A stretch of DNA of 64,000 nucleotides from an uncultured Prevotellaceae bacterium. Lineage in GTDB: Bacteria > Bacteroidota > Bacteroidia > Bacteroidales > Bacteroidaceae. Below the pieces are notes generated by a model. The model saw only the letters and a list, made by a program, of their open reading frames with translations, had not been told where the DNA came from and did not search any database. Where the stretch lies: positions 56,413 through 120,412 of the forward strand of contig CACWWZ010000005.1 of NCBI GenBank assembly GCA_902764705.1, read 5' to 3'. A program made the translations under genes and the position numbers. Of the stretch, positions 60,331-64,000 are shown piece after piece (positions within the stretch are counted from its first letter, which is position 1; each line of letters opens with the position of its first letter).

Positions 60331-62142
60331 TTATTTCGAGTAAAAATTGTTTATGAGTTGAGTGACCTTCTGAATGTTGAAGAAGTCGTCGGTTTCCAGT
60401 TCGTAGGTGGGAACGATTCCCTTGTCAATATTCTCACCCTTCGTATTGTTCAAACGAGTACGGTGGGAAGAGTATCGGTATCCGAATCCGTCTGCTGAGG
60501 GACTATAAAGGACACAGCACGAACCGCCTCCCGTCTGCTTGCCAATGAGGGGTATGCCGTAGTCCTTCAGCAGAGCGGGTAGCAGGTTGCCGCACGAGAA
60601 ACTGTAGGAACTTACCAGCAAGGCAAAGTTCAGGTGGTATTTTATCTGGGCATCTTTCTCGTCGAATTTGCCGTCCAGGTTGCGGTCCACTTCGAACGTA
60701 CTTTTCGCACGCTGGCCTGTTAATGCGTTTTCGTAGAGGATATCGGCCTTGTTGCAGAACAGCGAGGTGATGAACAGTACAACGTCCGACGAGCCTCCGC
60801 CGTTCGTCGATATGTCGAGCACGAAGTTCTTTACCTCAGGGTCGTTCTCGGCTTTCTCCAATGCGTCGACCAGCGTTACTAGCCAGTCGTCGGGAAAGTC
60901 CTTCACCGTGGGCTTGGGACCTTCGCCCTTATAGAACTTGCGCCAGCCCGAGTCATCGCACAGGAAGCTGTTGAACCAGCAGTAGACCGTCGCTCCCTCT
61001 TTATAGTACTTGACGCCCTCGCCCATCTTCTCCGTGCGCTTCGCGTTCAACTCTGCTTTAAGAGCTTTATTATCGCTCGCAGCTTTCTCAAAGGCTCCGT
61101 ATTCAGGACAGAAGCTTTTGAATTCAGCCAGCTTGGCCGTCTTCACATTGTCCATCTCATTCCAGAAGACACTCGCTGAGTCTATCTTGCTAATGCGAGT
61201 TACATCGGTTCTGGTATGTCCGCCATCGTCCAGCAGACAACCCAGTGTGGCCGTGCCGGCAATAAAATCATACATGTTTTCCGACTTCAGCAGTTCGCGT
61301 GTCATTTGACCCGCCATGCCGTAGTCTTGCAGTGCCTGGTCCATGCCCTTCTCTTTCAGACCCTTGTTTTCCAGCAGTGTCCGTCCAGGATAGCCGAAGA
61401 GGTTGGTCAGCGTGAAGCACAGGTTCTTGTAGGCGAAGTCCGCCATGTCTGCCGTACGTGTCTCCTGCAGGATGGGTGCGATGAACTGCTCGGGGTATCC
61501 GTCGTTCAGACTATATGCACCATTGGGTGCCACCATCACCGTCTGCCCGTTGAAGTCAGCAATATGCATGTATGTGTCCACATAGAGGTCGGCAATCGTG
61601 GCAAAGGGGAAATAGATGCCATCGTTGTCAGCCCTCAGGTCGATACCGTATTTTCCGTAGTCCAGCACCACATGGACCTGTTTGGGTGTCATCTCCAGCG
61701 ATTTCCAGCGAATGATGGGCAGTGCATCATAGATGGTGTTGGCCATACCCGCCTGCACCATTCCCATCATGTTCGTAAAATCCTCGTAGTTGTCGCTCTC
61801 GAAGACGTCCTTCTCCGTGTCAACCGTTGCCGTTCCGCACGGACTGGTCAGTGCATACTGATTAGGAGCGGTCTTCACGACCTGTATTGTCGTACCGGGA
61901 TACATGACAGCTTGGAAGTTGCTGACGCTGACGTATGCCACGTGAGGCATGTCGTTGTAGAAACGCAACGTCACCGTACCTTGTGCCTCACCCTGCGGGT
62001 CTATGACGGGCACCAGGCGCTCCACATAGTCCTTCTCTGGATCGACGGGTGCCAGTGTCGTATCGTCCTTGTCCGAACAGGCAGTCCATATAAACACGAT
62101 GGTAATGCCCATAAGCCAATAGCTAAAAAATCTTCTCTTCAT
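60331..62142 (-). CDS. S41-family peptidase, lipoprotein
   Basis: 603 residues. Lipobox IWTAC with Cys22, then a long N-terminal region without a recognised domain, then the S41 core (FVLDISTNGGGSSDVVLFITSLF, LLVSSYSFSCGNLLPALLKDYGIPLIGKQTGGGSC) with the nucleophile serine in SYSFSCGN. It should be anchored in the envelope. The partner lysine is not obvious by eye. It is 32 bases before the Memo-AMMECR1 gene on the same strand and may be co-transcribed with it. Confidence 0.85.
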   Translation of the reverse strand: MKRRFFSYWLMGITIVFIWTACSDKDDTTLAPVDPEKDYVERLVPVIDPQGEAQGTVTLRFYNDMPHVAYVSVSNFQAVMYPGTTIQVVKTAPNQYALTSPCGTATVDTEKDVFESDNYEDFTNMMGMVQAGMANTIYDALPIIRWKSLEMTPKQVHVVLDYGKYGIDLRADNDGIYFPFATIADLYVDTYMHIADFNGQTVMVAPNGAYSLNDGYPEQFIAPILQETRTADMADFAYKNLCFTLTNLFGYPGRTLLENKGLKEKGMDQALQDYGMAGQMTRELLKSENMYDFIAGTATLGCLLDDGGHTRTDVTRISKIDSASVFWNEMDNVKTAKLAEFKSFCPEYGAFEKAASDNKALKAELNAKRTEKMGEGVKYYKEGATVYCWFNSFLCDDSGWRKFYKGEGPKPTVKDFPDDWLVTLVDALEKAENDPEVKNFVLDISTNGGGSSDVVLFITSLFCNKADILYENALTGQRAKSTFEVDRNLDGKFDEKDAQIKYHLNFALLVSSYSFSCGNLLPALLKDYGIPLIGKQTGGGSCCVLYSPSADGFGYRYSSHRTRLNNTKGENIDKGIVPTYELETDDFFNIQKVTQLINNFYSK

Positions 62143-62242
62143 ATCTTTGTCAAGAATTTATATGTGCAAAGCTCGTGCAAGCTGATTGCAATGTGTTTTG
62201 CTACAATTGTTGATGCGCAGCCGAGTTTCGCAGTCCTTGACT

Positions 62243-62251
62243 GCAAAGATA
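62243..62251 (-). promoter_or_regulatory. -7 box of the S41 lipoprotein promoter
   Basis: TATCTTTGC on the minus strand, about 100 bases before the ATG; it possibly drives the three minus-strand genes to 57864. Confidence 0.6.
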
Positions 62252-62388
62252 CGAAATAGTGAGTGAAAACACAAATATATTTGCATTTATTTGTGCTCTG
62301 ATTAAAACTATAGAATAAAAATAATGTCAGTAATATTTGGTTTTTATAGAAATTTTCTACTTTCTTTTGTGGTTTGCAAAATAGTTCG

Positions 62389-62397
62389 TATCTTTGC
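62389..62397 (+). promoter_or_regulatory. -7 box of the GNAT gene promoter
   Basis: TATCTTTGC, preceded by ATAGTTCG; the ATG follows 26 bases later. Confidence 0.65.
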
Positions 62398-62423
62398 AGG
62401 AAAACGATGCTTCATACATTTTT

Positions 62424-62942
62424 ATGGAAACAGAAAGAATCCTGCTACGCCCTTGGAGAGAAAACGACAAAGACGCCCTCTTCAAGTATGCTTCCGACCC
62501 CGATGTGGGACCTGGTGCCGGTTGGTCGCCACATCAGAACGTCGAGGAAAGTCTCAACATTATTCGCACCTTTTTCAGTAACGACCGCACTTGGGCCATC
62601 CAGCTGAAAGCCACTGGTGAGCCCATCGGTGCTATGGGCTATCTGCTTTCCGGCGAGAGCAATATCAGCATAGGCGAAAACGATGTTGAGGTGGGCTACT
62701 GGGTCGCAAAGCCCTATTGGAATCAGGGCATTTGCACCGAGGCACTCCGTCTGCTCATCGACTACTGTGCCACATCGAAGAGCATCCAGTGCTTCTGGGG
62801 CGACTACTTCGTCGACAACCCCGCCTCAGGTCGTGTCATGGAAAAGTGTGGCTTCCGCGAAACGGGCACAACGGGCTATTGCCCCCACCTCTATGGTGGC
62901 AGCAACCGTCCCGTGAAAATCTTGAAATTGGAATTGAAATAA
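62424..62942 (+). CDS. GNAT N-acetyltransferase (RimJ-like)
   Basis: 172 residues. METERILLRPWRENDKDALFKYASDPDVGPGAGWSPH is the typical RimJ/RimL-type start, and YWVAKPYWNQGICTEALRLLIDYC with NPASGRVMEKCGFRETGT is the acetyl-CoA-binding part. It acetylates an amine of unknown identity, perhaps a protein N-terminus. The ATG at 62424 is preferred; a TTG further up lies in the -7 box. It is followed at 12 bases by a membrane protein gene. Confidence 0.9.
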   Translation: METERILLRPWRENDKDALFKYASDPDVGPGAGWSPHQNVEESLNIIRTFFSNDRTWAIQLKATGEPIGAMGYLLSGESNISIGENDVEVGYWVAKPYWNQGICTEALRLLIDYCATSKSIQCFWGDYFVDNPASGRVMEKCGFRETGTTGYCPHLYGGSNRPVKILKLELK

Positions 62943-62954
62943 ACTCAAAATACT

Positions 62955-63461
62955 ATGTTACAAATTCTTGGAATTATCTTCTTGATAGGCATAGGCATCG
63001 TTGTCGTCAAGTTTGGCATTTTTCTCATCATGCGGTGTTGCATCATAGGCATTATGGCCTTTCTTGGGGTGGGCATGATAACGGGTGCTCTCGCTATTTT
63101 GGGAATTATGAGTTCCGACACGGCGTGGACGCTTAGCAAATGGGCTTTCTATATTGGTACGGCCGTCAATATCGCAGAAGTAATATTTCATCCCTTCAGG
63201 GCCATCTCCGATGCATGGGATGTTGCTACCGATGATGATGACGGTGGTTCGTATTCATCATCATCTTCTTCTTCATCTTCTTACTCTGGCTATAGCTCCT
63301 ATCGGAATGACGATGATGACGACGAATACAAAGGAGTACGCTGCTGTGGTAACTGCCGTTGGAACAATAGTCTTTATGGCAACAATGTTATATGCAACCA
63401 CAATCCTGCAGGCAGCTACAATGGCGTGATGGACAAGTGCAGCGATTATCTGCACAAGTAA
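62955..63461 (+). CDS. Small membrane protein with Ser/Asp-rich linker and Cys-rich tail
   Basis: 168 residues, family not recognised. Three hydrophobic segments (residues about 1-20, 25-50 and 58-75) are followed by an acidic and serine run (DDDDGG, then nine serines, then DDDDDE). A C-terminal tail has six cysteines (VRCCGNCRWNNSLYGNNVIC, then MDKC) that could bind zinc or form disulfides. The serine and aspartate runs are encoded by TCATCATCTTCTT and GATGATGA tracts. It is probably co-transcribed with the GNAT gene. Confidence 0.65.
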   Translation: MLQILGIIFLIGIGIVVVKFGIFLIMRCCIIGIMAFLGVGMITGALAILGIMSSDTAWTLSKWAFYIGTAVNIAEVIFHPFRAISDAWDVATDDDDGGSYSSSSSSSSSYSGYSSYRNDDDDDEYKGVRCCGNCRWNNSLYGNNVICNHNPAGSYNGVMDKCSDYLHK

Positions 63462-64000
63462 GCATGCCGTTGACTACAGATTAGTCAATGGCAAATCCTA
63501 CTTTTTTCTTTCCCCATTTGAAATGGGACACATCGCTCTTTGTGACAGATCGACTGCCTCCCGATCCACCATTTCCAAAACCCTGCTGCGCTTTCCCATG
63601 TTGGGGTCAAACATGGAAACTGCGTCTGTCGAGATGCAATTCATCAGCCCGGAGACATCTACGAGCCTTTGGTATATTTCCTGTACCGCATCGTTTATTC
63701 CGACCCCCTCGTTGCCTGTTAGGACGTAATGCTGATGGCTTTTGGCACCGGTTATCACCCTTTACCCCCGACACCCTCCCCCAATCGAATTACCGTAATA
63801 ATCAATAACTAGAAAAACACGATTAAATTGTTAAAAAAATGATAATTTAGGATTAGTGCATCTCATTTTCGGAAATAATTTGTAAATTTGCAATATTATA
63901 ACATTAGTGTCCCGTTAAAATGGGACGAGTTTAAATATTAATCAAATAGCCCCGGAATGAGGGGACCAAATTGATCTTTGACATCGTTGAAATTAGTCTT
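63462..64000. other. Terminal stretch without a recognised gene
   Basis: From 63462 to about 63830 I see open frames on both strands but none with recognisable protein features. At 63515-63530 there is CCCATTTGAAATGGGA. From 63840 on it is AT-rich with a promoter and hairpins that point out of the window. Confidence 0.5.
63883..63891 (+). promoter_or_regulatory. -7 box of a transcript leaving the window
   Basis: TAAATTTGC. Downstream lie the hairpins GTCCC-N8-GGGAC (63909-63926) and CCCC-N7-GGGG (63950-63964), then TTGATCTTTGACATCGTTG. This could be the leader of an rRNA operon or the end of an insertion sequence; the sequence is too short to tell. Confidence 0.5.

Noticed and set aside
63498-63758. 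Minus-strand open frame of 86 codons near the window end
   Set aside because: It has no recognisable motif or promoter and overlaps plus-strand open frames of equal quality; it is left as unassigned sequence.

Overview
The window looks like a chromosomal segment of a member of the Bacteroidales, most probably a Prevotella-type organism. The reasons are the repeated -7 promoter boxes of the TAnnTTTGC type with almost no Shine-Dalgarno sequences, a type III glutamine synthetase beside a type I enzyme, a long PurF-like protein, LL-diaminopimelate aminotransferase, a xylan gene cluster with GH10, GH43 and a GPH-family symporter, and remnants of BspA-type and HU-type genes. No rRNA, tRNA or CRISPR array was recognised, and no intact insertion sequence or phage.

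Bases 1-26.7 kb form a nitrogen assimilation island. On the minus strand lie metH (cut by the window edge) and glnA (GSI). Divergent from these are gltB and gltD (GOGAT), glnN (GSIII), an operon of glutamine amidotransferases (pyrG, a purF-like gene, a carA-carB fusion) and an Lrp/AsnC regulator. The minus-strand pair dapF-dapL is divergent from glnB-amtB, an outer-membrane barrel gene and asnB. Four promoters here (gltB, glnN, pyrG, glnB) share a long inverted repeat, TTGTAAGCAAA-N-TTTGCTTACA in essence. At three of them its centre lies 84-85 bp before the -7 box, and at the fourth it lies 117 bp before, about three helical turns further. This looks like a nitrogen regulon operator. The carA-carB fusion is odd: CarB stops after its first synthetase half, and the join is a 6 x 22-bp tandem repeat whose copy number decides the reading frame.

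At 26.9-30.3 kb is an operon of exported proteins (histidine-type phosphatase, His-Me nuclease lipoprotein, HAD lipoprotein) that could scavenge phosphate. From 30.3 to 31.3 kb is a graveyard of gene fragments (BspA-like repeat, DUF3874-like tail, an internally deleted HU-like gene) with an 85-bp inverted-repeat element. From 31.3 to 37.6 kb is the xylan cluster: a minus-strand operon GPH symporter, GH10 xylanase, GH43 and an ECF sigma factor, divergent from an exported SASA-type esterase.

The region 37.6-64 kb is mostly core genome. It holds a HAD hydrolase; an operon dapB, lepB, a catalytically dead-looking lepB paralogue, wbqC and a short comEC; an MFS gene with a cysteine desulfidase gene; a THUMP-like methyltransferase; a GNAT-like gene; parE; a CtpA-type protease; an A-type flavoprotein; a PfkB kinase; an M16 peptidase; pnp; an S41 lipoprotein with the AmmeMemoRadiSam pair; a GNAT; and a small membrane protein. 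The last 100 bases carry a promoter and two small hairpins leading out of the window.

A theme across the whole window is short repeats inserted in frame into conserved enzymes. A GC-rich semi-palindrome of about 40 bp is present in five genes. Other families occur both between and inside genes.
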